From NCBI GenBank assembly GCA_015061495.1, contig SUWL01000002.1:1-64000 (forward strand): 64,000 nt of DNA. The letters run 5' to 3'. The stretch is from Lentisphaerota bacterium. Its GTDB lineage: Bacteria; Verrucomicrobiota; Lentisphaeria; Victivallales; Victivallaceae. This document shows, one piece after another, positions 29,794 through 38,971 of the stretch (position 1 is its first letter; each line of letters starts with the position of its first letter). The translations under genes were made by a program, and so were the position numbers. The notes beneath the pieces were generated by a model, which was not told the origin of the DNA, ran no database searches, and was given only the letters and a program-made list of their open reading frames with translations.

Positions 29794-31245
29794 TCACTGG
29801 CTGATTCTGCCGGTAAAAGATCCCGGATCGCGGCGGCGGCATGGCATGTTGTTACCGTTAATTTTGCTGTAATAAACGCGTATTACCTTGTTAATATGCT
29901 TGTTGTTTTCTTTAGATGCCAAAAACTGCCGGAGATTCAAGTCGATAAAGCGTTCTTTGTATTTTTCTTCCTCGTACAATTTCAAAAACTCCTCATCGCT
30001 CAAATTTCCTGACAAAAGCAGTTTCCGCAATTTGAGAAACGAGTCCCCATCCCGGTAGAAGTCGCTGACATATTTTCTGAATGCCGGGTCAAGTTCTTCC
30101 GGAAACTCCCGGTTTACTGCCTCAAACATATCTCTGAAATCGCGGCGCACAGGCTGGAAATGTCCGGTGAATGTTTCGCTGTTTTTAACAGACAGTTTAG
30201 CCATAAACAATCTTATTTTATCATGTCGCTCCTGCGCGTGCTGTTCGGCGATACGCTGCTGTTCCTGCGCGTGCTGTTCCGCGATACGCTGCTGTTCCTG
30301 CGCGTACTGTTCCGCGATACGCTGCAGTTCCTGCGCGTGCTGTTCCTGTGCGATACGCTGTTGTTCCACTTGGGCTGATGCGACTTGCCTGCGGATCACA
30401 TAGAGTGCAGCTGCCAGCGATAACAGCAGCACTGCGGCAGCAGTCATATACCGCCACTTCCGGGAAACTGCCGGCGAGAGCAATTTTTTCTGTGCGGTCT
30501 GCAAAGCGGCGAGCAGAGCTTGGGAACCGGCAAATCTTTGGGATGCCACCGGAGAGCAGCCGGAAGTATATATTTTGCCGGCACATGTCAATTCGCGTGA
30601 ATTACAATTTTCCGGAGGGATGGGACAATCAGCAGCATCAAGTTTGCTCCATGCGCAGTAAAATGTTTTGCACAAGGCGTAACAATCCCGGTCAATTCCG
30701 GACTGCGGATTATCCGGGATGAATCCGGCAGTCCCGGCTGCCCCGGAACCGAGAGTGCCGAAATCGGCAAATTTAGGCATCCCGTTGACAAAGATGATAT
30801 TTTCCGGTTTGATATCACCGTGGTATATTCCCGAATCATGCAGATGCTGCATTCCTTGAGCAAGAGAGATGAATAATTGAAGTATTTCAGCAAGGGACAT
30901 TGACGAATCAGTAATTCTGGCGGCGAGAGTATCCGGACGGTATGAGGAATCATCGCCGGAAATATTATCCGCAAGTTCCATAGTGTAATAGAACTCTCCG
31001 GAACTTAACTTCCCGGTTTGATACACCTGCGCCAACGCCGGATGGGGTGACAGCTCCCGCAGGAGAGTGATGGCATTCAGCTCATTGGTCTGCCAATCGG
31101 GACGGATAATTTTCAGTGCAAGTTTTTTACCGGTGATGTCCTGAACCATATAGATGTTTCCGGCGCCGCCATGCCCGATAACCGCAAGCAAAGACAGATT
31201 CTCCGGCAATGCCGGTGGTACAGAGTTTTTAAGACAGGCGATCAT
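29794..31245 (-). CDS. Membrane Ser/Thr protein kinase with C-terminal coiled-coil tandem repeats
   Basis: 483 aa: 'GHGGAGNIYMVQDITGKKLALKII', 'YHGDIKPENIIFVNGMPKFADFGTLG', TM 'AAAVLLLSLAAALYVI', 11-aa repeats EQQRIAEQHAQ. Confidence 0.88.
   Translation of the reverse strand: MIACLKNSVPPALPENLSLLAVIGHGGAGNIYMVQDITGKKLALKIIRPDWQTNELNAITLLRELSPHPALAQVYQTGKLSSGEFYYTMELADNISGDDSSYRPDTLAARITDSSMSLAEILQLFISLAQGMQHLHDSGIYHGDIKPENIIFVNGMPKFADFGTLGSGAAGTAGFIPDNPQSGIDRDCYALCKTFYCAWSKLDAADCPIPPENCNSRELTCAGKIYTSGCSPVASQRFAGSQALLAALQTAQKKLLSPAVSRKWRYMTAAAVLLLSLAAALYVIRRQVASAQVEQQRIAQEQHAQELQRIAEQYAQEQQRIAEQHAQEQQRIAEQHAQERHDKIRLFMAKLSVKNSETFTGHFQPVRRDFRDMFEAVNREFPEELDPAFRKYVSDFYRDGDSFLKLRKLLLSGNLSDEEFLKLYEEEKYKERFIDLNLRQFLASKENNKHINKVIRVYYSKINGNNMPCRRRDPGSFTGRISQ
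30231..30365 (-). repeat. 33-bp tandem repeat within the kinase gene (three 33-bp units plus a 36-bp variant)
   Basis: Unit cctgcgcgtgctgttccgcgatacgctgctgtt; encodes EQQRIAEQHAQ. Confidence 0.9.
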
Positions 31246-31823
31246 AATAACGGGATATTCAATTCCGGATCGGAAAAGTTGAGTTCTTCAATGATATTTT
31301 TCATAATTTCCCGGCACCGTTTTTTTCTGGCGGTCACGGTATTGGGGAGGATTTGCTGAATTTCAGCGACTTCTTTATCCGGACGGTTCTGCATACAGCA
31401 GAGATAAAAAGTTTCAAAAATTTCCGGGCGGACATGGTGTTTCAATTCGCCGAGAGCTTCTTTGATGACGTAAGTGCGGTATTCGGCGAGAAAATTTTTT
31501 TCAAACGAATCGTCACATTCCTCATTGGCACCCGGTCCCGGTGTGGCGGGCTGTTTGCGGAAGTAATCACAGATTTTATGGCGGATGATGCCGCCGAGAT
31601 AACTGCGGAAAAGTCCATGCTTCTGCCGGGAATAAATAAATTTGCCATTGTTGAAAAGCGCGAGCATCACCTGCTGGATGATATCATCCACATCAGCGAC
31701 CGGCACTCCGCGTTTCATGGCGCAGGACAATATCAGCGGATGATAGATAACATAAAGGTCATTCCACGCGACCTCATTTCCGGCGGCGATATTTTTTAAT
31801 ACAGTTGTTCTGGTCGTGTACAT
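31242..31823 (-). CDS. ECF-like RNA polymerase sigma factor
   Basis: Probable start MYTTRTTVLKNIAAGNEVAWNDLYVIYHPLILSCAMKRG; 'DVDDIIQQVMLALFNN'; 'LPNTVTARKKRCREIM'. ATGA overlap with the kinase start. Confidence 0.82.
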   Translation of the reverse strand: MYTTRTTVLKNIAAGNEVAWNDLYVIYHPLILSCAMKRGVPVADVDDIIQQVMLALFNNGKFIYSRQKHGLFRSYLGGIIRHKICDYFRKQPATPGPGANEECDDSFEKNFLAEYRTYVIKEALGELKHHVRPEIFETFYLCCMQNRPDKEVAEIQQILPNTVTARKKRCREIMKNIIEELNFSDPELNIPLL

Positions 31824-31841
31824 ACATCCCTGTTGCTTTTT

Positions 31842-31870
31842 TGGTAATGTCCCGAATTTTGTGAAACTTA
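31842..31870 (+). repeat. Partial copy of the GGTAATGTCCCRAATTTTGTRAAAC terminal repeat
   Basis: GGTAATGTCCCGAATTTTGTGAAACTTACAT is near identical to the start of the 60.97 kb copy. Confidence 0.55.
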
Positions 31871-32084
31871 CATCACCACAAACAGGACAATGACGTTTTT
31901 TTAAGATACAGCGTTTTGCCGCTAAAAACAAGAAAAATTCAAAATTTATATAAAATTTTTCACTTCCGGTGTCATATTTTATCTGATACGACCGATTATA
32001 GAAGCAGATAAAACTGGGTTGATCGGGGGGAACGCAAATTCCGGAAGAAAACGACAGCAATATCAACGGCAGAATTTAAATAAC

Positions 32085-32113
32085 TTGACAAACTTCCCAA
32101 CAGGTTGTATATT
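32085..32113 (+). promoter_or_regulatory. Sigma70-type promoter
   Basis: TTGACA (32085-32090) - 17 nt - TATATT (32108-32113). Confidence 0.75.
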
Positions 32114-32119
32114 AAAGTC

Positions 32120-32360
32120 ATCAACAATCTCAAAGGAGGTGACATCAGGTAATAAAAATTTCTGAAATCAATTAAAAACTGAAGAAGTGCTGTTCTAATC
32201 GAAAAACTTGCAACCTTTTTTATTTGGAACTCCGGCACGCATTGAATCAGTGTATCCATACCCTTATAGTGGAAAAATTGGATGCACCGTTCTGCTGTTG
32301 TGGAGTTCCGGGTTTGCAAGTACCCTCGATTAACACAGCCAGTGCGGTGCATCTTTTTTT
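32120..32360 (+). ncRNA. Candidate structured leader/attenuator or independent small RNA
   Basis: Terminator GATGCACCG (32281-32289)/CGGTGCATC (32345-32353)+T7. Alternative long-range pairing of 32190-32235 with 32302-32341. Confidence 0.6.
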
Positions 32361-32414
32361 GTGTACTGCAAAGAGGTAAAACGGGATTTCCAAACTTAAA
32401 AAAGGAGAAAAATC

Positions 32415-32882
32415 ATGGAAAACTCAAACATCACAGTGAATGTCAACGAACAAAAGAAAAAATCAAATGCAGCATGGATTTGCGGATTGGTCGGTTTTAT
32501 CACCAGTTTGCCAAATACTTTGTGCGCATTGATTTGCGCCGGAGCTACCGCTGCAGTTGCCGAAGAAGCGGCGAAAATGGAAGCCGTTGAAAAAGGAGCA
32601 ACTGACCTTGAAGCCGTTAAAGCTGCGGAAGCTGCTGCTGCTGGCGGTGTTGCCGGATATTTCTGGTTTATTGTACTGGTAAGCATTCTTTGTTTTGCTC
32701 TTTCTTTTATGGGAAAAGGGAAACATTCTCTGATTACAGGTATTGTTGTGCTGCTTGGCGGTATTTTTATTTTGATCAACGGTTTTGTCGGTTTTGGCAG
32801 TATGTTGTGGGGAACTGCGACCGGAGGTCTCTATATCGCCAGCGGTATTGTTGCCATTTTGAATAAAAAACGTGACAAGTAA
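32415..32882 (+). CDS. Small membrane protein of unknown function
   Basis: 155 aa, several hydrophobic segments, RBS AAAAAAGGAG before ATG. Confidence 0.75.
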   Translation: MENSNITVNVNEQKKKSNAAWICGLVGFITSLPNTLCALICAGATAAVAEEAAKMEAVEKGATDLEAVKAAEAAAAGGVAGYFWFIVLVSILCFALSFMGKGKHSLITGIVVLLGGIFILINGFVGFGSMLWGTATGGLYIASGIVAILNKKRDK

Positions 32883-32906
32883 TCACCGGGAGCAGCGGCT
32901 GTATTC

Positions 32907-33674
32907 ATGTTTCGATATATTGAATTCTGCGGAGAGAAACTCGCGATGTTTTCATTTTTTACCGGGATGGGAATAGCCGCTGCTGCATTTTTGATTTTTT
33001 TTCAATTAAAGAGGATGCAGGTATCAGCTGAATTGGAAAATCAGGTGATGCCTGCAATTCCTCTGACTTTTTTGTTCGGAGTTATCGGCGGCGTTGTTGC
33101 CGACATTATATTGCGCGGCGGGATAAAAGCTCTGATAAATAATCCATTCGGATATGGTTTAACCTTTTATGGTTGGCTGATCGGTGGAATATTTTTTCTT
33201 TTTGGTTATTCCCGGATATGTGCTTTGAAATATGATCATCTGTTGAATCTGTTTTTGCCATCGTTTGCAATTGCCCAGGCATTGGGCAGGATCGGCTGTT
33301 TTTTAGGAGGCTGTTGTTATGGTGTCCCGGCAAAAATATTCGGAGTAAGTTATCCGGCAGGTTCCTTACCGTATATTCACCATGGTTCAACACCGCTGGT
33401 CCCGGTACAGCTTTATGAAAGTGCATATTTAGTTGTTATATTTATTATATTGTTTTATTTGATCCGTTTTAAATACCGGAGTGCGTGGTATTTGATTCTG
33501 GTTCCGACCGGCAGGTTTATTTTGGAATTTTTCCGGAATGACGATCGCGGATTGCTTGTCAGTAATATCCTCTCACCATCTCAAATCATAAGCATTATAT
33601 TGTTTGCCATTGGAACATTTTGGCTGATAAAAACAAAATTCAAGGAAAAAAATCATGTCAGATGCCGGCAATGA
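32907..33674 (+). CDS. lgt: Prolipoprotein diacylglyceryl transferase-like protein
   Basis: 255 aa polytopic: 'GYGLTFYGWLIGG', 'QALGRIGCFLGGCCYG', 'VPVQLYESAYLV', 'PTGRFILEFFRNDDRG'. Confidence 0.85.
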   Translation: MFRYIEFCGEKLAMFSFFTGMGIAAAAFLIFFQLKRMQVSAELENQVMPAIPLTFLFGVIGGVVADIILRGGIKALINNPFGYGLTFYGWLIGGIFFLFGYSRICALKYDHLLNLFLPSFAIAQALGRIGCFLGGCCYGVPAKIFGVSYPAGSLPYIHHGSTPLVPVQLYESAYLVVIFIILFYLIRFKYRSAWYLILVPTGRFILEFFRNDDRGLLVSNILSPSQIISIILFAIGTFWLIKTKFKEKNHVRCRQ

Positions 33675-33825
33675 AAATGTAAGTGAAATCAGCTGTCCCA
33701 TGGGTGCGGAAAAAATAAACGCTTCTGCCAGAAAGTTCCGTTATTGCGGGGAAATACTTGATCCGGCATTGCGCATGGTTATGGAGAATAAAAATTCCCG
33801 GATCGCGGCGGATTATTTTTTCTGA
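33655..33825 (+). CDS. Short zinc-ribbon-derived ORF (degenerate)
   Basis: MSDAGNENVSEISCPMGAEKINASARKFRYCGEILDPALRMV...: like CPxCGxE...FCRYCGE with Cys ligands missing; overlaps the lgt 3' end. Confidence 0.35.
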   Translation: MSDAGNENVSEISCPMGAEKINASARKFRYCGEILDPALRMVMENKNSRIAADYFF

Positions 33826-34994
33826 CCGTTTTCAAAGTAGCGTATCAACTCTTCCGGAAGCGGCGGAATATCCGCCGGGATATTGCCGTTGCGCATGGAA
33901 TAATGCCCCTGCACTCCGGCGGCGACCGCATTGCGTGCCGCTACCGGAGAAACTGACGGAACCACCCCCGAACGGACAAAATCCAGAAACGCGTCCACAA
34001 TCAGAGTATCTGCCCCGCCGTGGCCGCCCTCTTTGGCTTTCAGATGATAGACGATATCCGGCTCATTGCGGTATCCGCGCTGTGTCCAGACGTGGATACT
34101 GGTGTCTCCATGATAATCGCCGATGTTTTCCACCCGCCCTTTCGTACCGATAAAGGTGTAGTTACGTTCACTGTCCGGAGCGTACATACAGTGTTCATAG
34201 GATGCCTGAATACCGTTGTCCAGCTGCATGAGAAGCATGGAGTGATCTTCCACATCCATATTCGGATTCAAACCTTTGATTTCCAGCGGCGGCCAGCAAT
34301 CCTGCGAAAAAGATGCCAGACGGTCGGGCTTTTCTCCCGGTTTCAGCCGGTCGGCAGTGCGGTTGTAAACCGACAATCTGCCCATACCGACGACCCGTTT
34401 GGCATATCCGCCGGTAAGCCAGTGGATAATGTCGATATCATGCGCGCCTTTTTGCAGCAGCAAGCCGTTGCAGCTCTGCTGTTCAGCGCAATAATGGCGG
34501 AAATAGCAGCTGCCGTAGCTGACGAAGTGACGGCACCAGACACTTTGGATCTCTCCGATAATGCCGGAATCGATAACTTCTTTCATTTTCAGCACGAAAT
34601 CCATATAGCGCATATTATGCCCGATCATCAATTTTTTCCCGGTACGGTAAGCGGTTTCCAGAATCCGGTCGCACCCCTCGATGGTGATCGCCATGGGTTT
34701 TTCCAGAAAAACGTCCTTTCCAGCTTCTAAAGCGGCAACTGCCATCTCTTCATGCATCCCGTCGCGCACCATGATAAAAACAGCTTCAACTTCCGGATCG
34801 GCAAGCAGCTCCCGGTAGTCGGAATAAGTTCTGACATTTGCCATGTCCGGATAAGCCTGCCGGAATGCTGCCAATGAATCCGGATCGTTGTCACACAAGG
34901 CGGTCAATTCCCCCTTTTCGCGGTTGAAATTATAGAATACCAGATTGGCACGCAATTTGGGGTTGGCTCCGATAACTCCGAACTTGACTTTCAT
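33813..34994 (-). CDS. Gfo/Idh/MocA family oxidoreductase
   Basis: 393 aa: 'GVIGANPKLRANLVFYN', 'AALEAGKDVFLEKPMAITIEGCDRIL', 'KGAHDIDIIHWLTGG'. Confidence 0.93.
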   Translation of the reverse strand: MKVKFGVIGANPKLRANLVFYNFNREKGELTALCDNDPDSLAAFRQAYPDMANVRTYSDYRELLADPEVEAVFIMVRDGMHEEMAVAALEAGKDVFLEKPMAITIEGCDRILETAYRTGKKLMIGHNMRYMDFVLKMKEVIDSGIIGEIQSVWCRHFVSYGSCYFRHYCAEQQSCNGLLLQKGAHDIDIIHWLTGGYAKRVVGMGRLSVYNRTADRLKPGEKPDRLASFSQDCWPPLEIKGLNPNMDVEDHSMLLMQLDNGIQASYEHCMYAPDSERNYTFIGTKGRVENIGDYHGDTSIHVWTQRGYRNEPDIVYHLKAKEGGHGGADTLIVDAFLDFVRSGVVPSVSPVAARNAVAAGVQGHYSMRNGNIPADIPPLPEELIRYFENGQKK

Positions 34995-35395
34995 AGCTTA
35001 ACACCTTATGTTTGTTGAAAAGATATCTCCTGACGATATCTTAAAATAGCATCTCCCGGTTAAATATCAATGGTAATTTTGACGAATCAATGGCAAATTT
35101 GCAGTAATTTATGCCATTTTATCCGCAAAATCATCCGCATTCTCAAGGATACAGTGAATATTATCGGGGAAAATTGCCTCTTCGACAGTTTGTGACAAAA
35201 ATTTTTTCAAAAAAATGCAGATCGACAGACATAACCGTTTGAAAAAAAAAAAAACTTATGATATTTTATAATCAAATACAAAAAAAATGCAGCCGCCTCC
35301 GGGCATCCGTTTAATAATTTTCCGTGATGACTTGATGCGGTGGTTTTGCAGAACAGGTGATTAGTTTTACTTACAGAAAGACAAGGAGGTATCCA

Positions 35396-38350
35396 ATGCC
35401 AGTTCGACATCTGCAAACTTTTATATTTCATGCACTTATCCTATTGATTGCATGTATACCGGCAAAAATCTCCGCTGCTCCGGCAAAACTGGATTATACC
35501 CGGACGGTACAGGATATGAACTGGTCTTATCCACGCCCGGAGAAAACCTTGAAAAAAATCAAAATTTATGCCGAAAGACAACCGTATTATCCGGCACAAA
35601 ATCTGCAGAATCACTTTATCGACCGTCCGCTTTACAATGACTCTTCACTGCGAGAGGGCAACGGAGAGAAAAACGGCTTCCTCCGGGATGTGGAAGTCGC
35701 CAAACAATATGGCTTGGACGGCTTCGCTGCCATTTGCTACGAATCGACCCACCGCAATCACCTGAAATATCTGCAGCAGGAAAATATCAAAGATTACGAA
35801 CATGCGTTTGTCATCATCTCTTCGGAACTTTCCGGAAACTACTACCAGAGAATGCGCGATATGATGATCGAAGCGGGCAAATCTCCCCATACCGCCAGGA
35901 TCGACGGCAAAATCGTCTGTTGGAACTACGGCAGCAGCGCGCCGGTAAGTCAGGGTCATCTGCGCACATTTATCACCAAATTGCGCGCCGATCCGCAAGT
36001 CCCGCCGTTTATCATCGTCGCAGAACTGCCGTTTCTGGAACTTTACAATACCTTTAATGAAAAAAGCAGCCGGGGCTTGGAAGTTACCCGGGAAGATGTG
36101 GAAAATTTCCGCGCCAAAGTCCGGGAATCTTTATCCATCTACGATGGCTTGCAGCTGCGCTGTCACGAATTTTATGTTGACAATGCCGGAGAATACCCCT
36201 ATCATACTCTGCCGACCGCCCTCTGGAACAAATATATCATGCCGGTTCTCAAAGAGGAGATCGCCAAACCGGAACATAAAGGCAAATTGCTCGGTCTTTA
36301 TGCCAGACACGGATATATCAACTTCGGTTCGGCATCCACCAACGGACAATTCGGCACCGAAGCCATCCGCACTTATCTCGGTGAAGCTGCCAAAATCAAT
36401 CCCGACATGATCATGCTTTTTGAATGGAACGAAGCCTATGAAAATACCTCTTTTCAGCCGACCGTTTCCAGCGGGCGCACTCTGGAAAGGCTGATCGCCT
36501 ATGCCAGAAGCTGTTATGACGCAACTCCCCTAACTCCCCGTCCTGGAGATGATGCCACCATCCCCGATCTGATTTTGAGCATCCCCCAATGCATCCGTCT
36601 GGGCGAAGTACTCCATCTGGAACTGCTCAATATCCCCGACGGCACCTTTACCGGAGAAGTTCAGGCGGCATTGCGGCTGCTTGACGGACAGGGAAATACG
36701 CTGATCACCCTCCCCGCCGAAAAGATCGACCCGGCAAAATTGCGGGCGGTCACCTGGCGTTTCCCGGCGGAACAGTTTGCCAAAATCCAGGCGGTAAATT
36801 ATGAACTTGACATCGTACACAACGGCAAATCGACCACTTACAAAAACTTTGACTTCACCCGGATAACCCCCAGCACCAATATCCGCTATCTTTACAGCCG
36901 GATACCGCTGCGGGAAATATTCACCCCCTCAAAATGGTCATTCGATGCAGTCGAACAAAAAGACGGTTCGATCCGCGTAAAAGCAGCTTTGCAAGGCAAT
37001 GAAGAACTCGCTTCTCTGGAAATCATTGATAACCATCAGGAACTTTACGCACTTGACCGCAATCAGGAATTTGATCCCGGAGTGTATGCCGTATTTCAGG
37101 GACGCTATACCTGCAGTCATCAGGTCGGATTCCTGCGGGGTAAATTGTCCGTCCCGGAAACAACGAAATGGCAGCTGCGTTCCGCCCGGTCCGCATGGGA
37201 GTGCTTCAATGCCGGTTTGACGGTCAACAACCAGATGCGCGTGAATAACTATTTCAGCACCGGCAGAGGCAATTTCATTCTGAAACTCCCCCTGTCTGAA
37301 ATGCAGAAAAATCCTTCGTTCGTCATGGAATATCAGGGATTGCCTGCCATCTCTTTTGATCTCAATACTGTCATGAAAGAGGGACGTCAGGCAAAAATGC
37401 TTGGACAGCACATCTTTATGGAACTTCACCGGGCAGATGTCCTGGTGGATAATCCGCATCCGCTCAATGCCGCTGACGGTACCATCGACACCGTGATCCG
37501 CCCGCGCTCCAAATATCCGCAGCTGCAGTTGCGCGCCATCACCCGGAGCGGGAAAATTTTCCGTTCTCCGGCAATATCTCTGCGTCCGGCAAAAGGCACG
37601 TTGGAATCAATGACCATCTGGAGCGAAAGTACCAAAAAACCGGTAACCATTTCCCTGCCCGCCCAAAGAATACCGGATATCAAAACGGTATTTTCTCCGG
37701 CACAGGGCTTATTCGTGAACAACACCGAATCCCCGGAGTGGAAAATTTCTCTGGCAGGCAACTGGGACGACGCCTATTCAGTCGCCCGTTCCATCCGGGC
37801 AAAAGGTAACAAAATACTGCCAAAAGAGTTCGTCAGTTATGCCCCGGAGTGGGTCAACGAAAATGGTCAGTGGATGCTCAAATTTGACGGCAAAGGCAAC
37901 TATATGGTCCTGCCTCAAGAGATGATCCCCCGCGCCGCACCATTCACCCTTGAATTTGAAATCAAAAGAGCCTCTGCCAATAATGAAGTGCTGCTGCGCT
38001 GCGGAGATTACCGGGATTGCGGCTTGGAACTGATCATTGCCAACGGCATACTCAAAGGAGCATATTTCCACACTTTCCACGGATATATCAAGCAGTTTGA
38101 CACCGGATTGCCGGTCCCGGCGAATGTTTGGACAACGGTCAAAGTGATCAAAAGTGCCGACCGGATAACCTTTGCCGTTGACGGCAAAAGCAAAACGTTC
38201 GACTTCGCCGGACGGGGAAGTTACTTTTTCTGGTCGGCATTCGGCGGTCATGGCGGCAACAGCAGATGGATACCTGCCGGATATCAAAGTTTCAACGGGC
38301 TGCTCCGCAAACTGCAGGTCCGGCACAACGATTCAACGATCAAACGGTAA
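35396..38350 (+). CDS. Secreted GH99/GH71-like glycosidase with C-terminal LamG-like domain
   Basis: Start at 35396 after AAGGAGG; signal peptide; 'VEVAKQYGLDGFAAICYE', 'MLFEWNEAYENTSFQP'; C-term 'PFTLEFEIKRASANNEVLLRCGDYR'. Confidence 0.65.
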   Translation: MPVRHLQTFIFHALILLIACIPAKISAAPAKLDYTRTVQDMNWSYPRPEKTLKKIKIYAERQPYYPAQNLQNHFIDRPLYNDSSLREGNGEKNGFLRDVEVAKQYGLDGFAAICYESTHRNHLKYLQQENIKDYEHAFVIISSELSGNYYQRMRDMMIEAGKSPHTARIDGKIVCWNYGSSAPVSQGHLRTFITKLRADPQVPPFIIVAELPFLELYNTFNEKSSRGLEVTREDVENFRAKVRESLSIYDGLQLRCHEFYVDNAGEYPYHTLPTALWNKYIMPVLKEEIAKPEHKGKLLGLYARHGYINFGSASTNGQFGTEAIRTYLGEAAKINPDMIMLFEWNEAYENTSFQPTVSSGRTLERLIAYARSCYDATPLTPRPGDDATIPDLILSIPQCIRLGEVLHLELLNIPDGTFTGEVQAALRLLDGQGNTLITLPAEKIDPAKLRAVTWRFPAEQFAKIQAVNYELDIVHNGKSTTYKNFDFTRITPSTNIRYLYSRIPLREIFTPSKWSFDAVEQKDGSIRVKAALQGNEELASLEIIDNHQELYALDRNQEFDPGVYAVFQGRYTCSHQVGFLRGKLSVPETTKWQLRSARSAWECFNAGLTVNNQMRVNNYFSTGRGNFILKLPLSEMQKNPSFVMEYQGLPAISFDLNTVMKEGRQAKMLGQHIFMELHRADVLVDNPHPLNAADGTIDTVIRPRSKYPQLQLRAITRSGKIFRSPAISLRPAKGTLESMTIWSESTKKPVTISLPAQRIPDIKTVFSPAQGLFVNNTESPEWKISLAGNWDDAYSVARSIRAKGNKILPKEFVSYAPEWVNENGQWMLKFDGKGNYMVLPQEMIPRAAPFTLEFEIKRASANNEVLLRCGDYRDCGLELIIANGILKGAYFHTFHGYIKQFDTGLPVPANVWTTVKVIKSADRITFAVDGKSKTFDFAGRGSYFFWSAFGGHGGNSRWIPAGYQSFNGLLRKLQVRHNDSTIKR

Positions 38351-38400
38351 AACAGAGTTCCGAAATCCTTAACAACTAAAAAAAGAAAGGAAAACAAATC

Positions 38401-38919
38401 ATGAAAACTCTGCTTAAATCACTCTTTATGTCCGCGATCCTGACCACTGCACTGGCAGCGGCAGAATTTCCGGTCAACGGAACTTTTGAAAAAAATCAGA
38501 AAGGCGATCCGATCAATTGGCAGATCCGGAATATGCGTCCGACGGTCAATGTGGAAGTTCTGCCAGCTTCAGATCAGAAAGGCAACGCTCTGCTGATCGA
38601 AACCGACAAGTCCGTGCTGCCCGTTTCCTGCCAGATCATGCATCTGAAAAATTGTAAAAAAGTCAATGTTTCACTCCGCGCCAAAGGCAACGCCGGTTTT
38701 GCGGTACAGCTCAACGGATTCAACAAAAATTGCCGTTACGTCACTACCATCCTCGCTCTTGAAAGCCGGGTCAGCGGTGATGAATTCAAGGAATTCAAAG
38801 GCAGTGTACAGATCCCGGAAAATACCGGCGATAAAAAAATCGAATACTTCTCCATCAATCTGCTGGTCTTTTCCAGAAGTCAGATCGTATTTGAAAATGT
38901 CCAACTCTCCGGAGAATAA
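38401..38919 (+). CDS. Secreted carbohydrate-binding-module-like protein
   Basis: 172 aa, signal peptide, 'FPVNGTFEKNQKGDPINWQI' beta-sandwich pattern. Confidence 0.55.
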   Translation: MKTLLKSLFMSAILTTALAAAEFPVNGTFEKNQKGDPINWQIRNMRPTVNVEVLPASDQKGNALLIETDKSVLPVSCQIMHLKNCKKVNVSLRAKGNAGFAVQLNGFNKNCRYVTTILALESRVSGDEFKEFKGSVQIPENTGDKKIEYFSINLLVFSRSQIVFENVQLSGE

Positions 38920-38971
38920 TCCACCGGCATCACAAATGTAAACATTTCAATATCAGAAAGGTCGATGCATC

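Noticed and set aside
30231-30365. Possible CRISPR array
   Set aside because: Units are contiguous 33-bp tandem repeats without spacers and lie inside the kinase coding frame.
30221-30586. Repeat-rich ORF (FADRTARAGTAAYRGTARAG...) out of frame in the kinase repeat
   Set aside because: All frames stay open across a 33-bp tandem repeat (multiple of three); not evidence of a gene.
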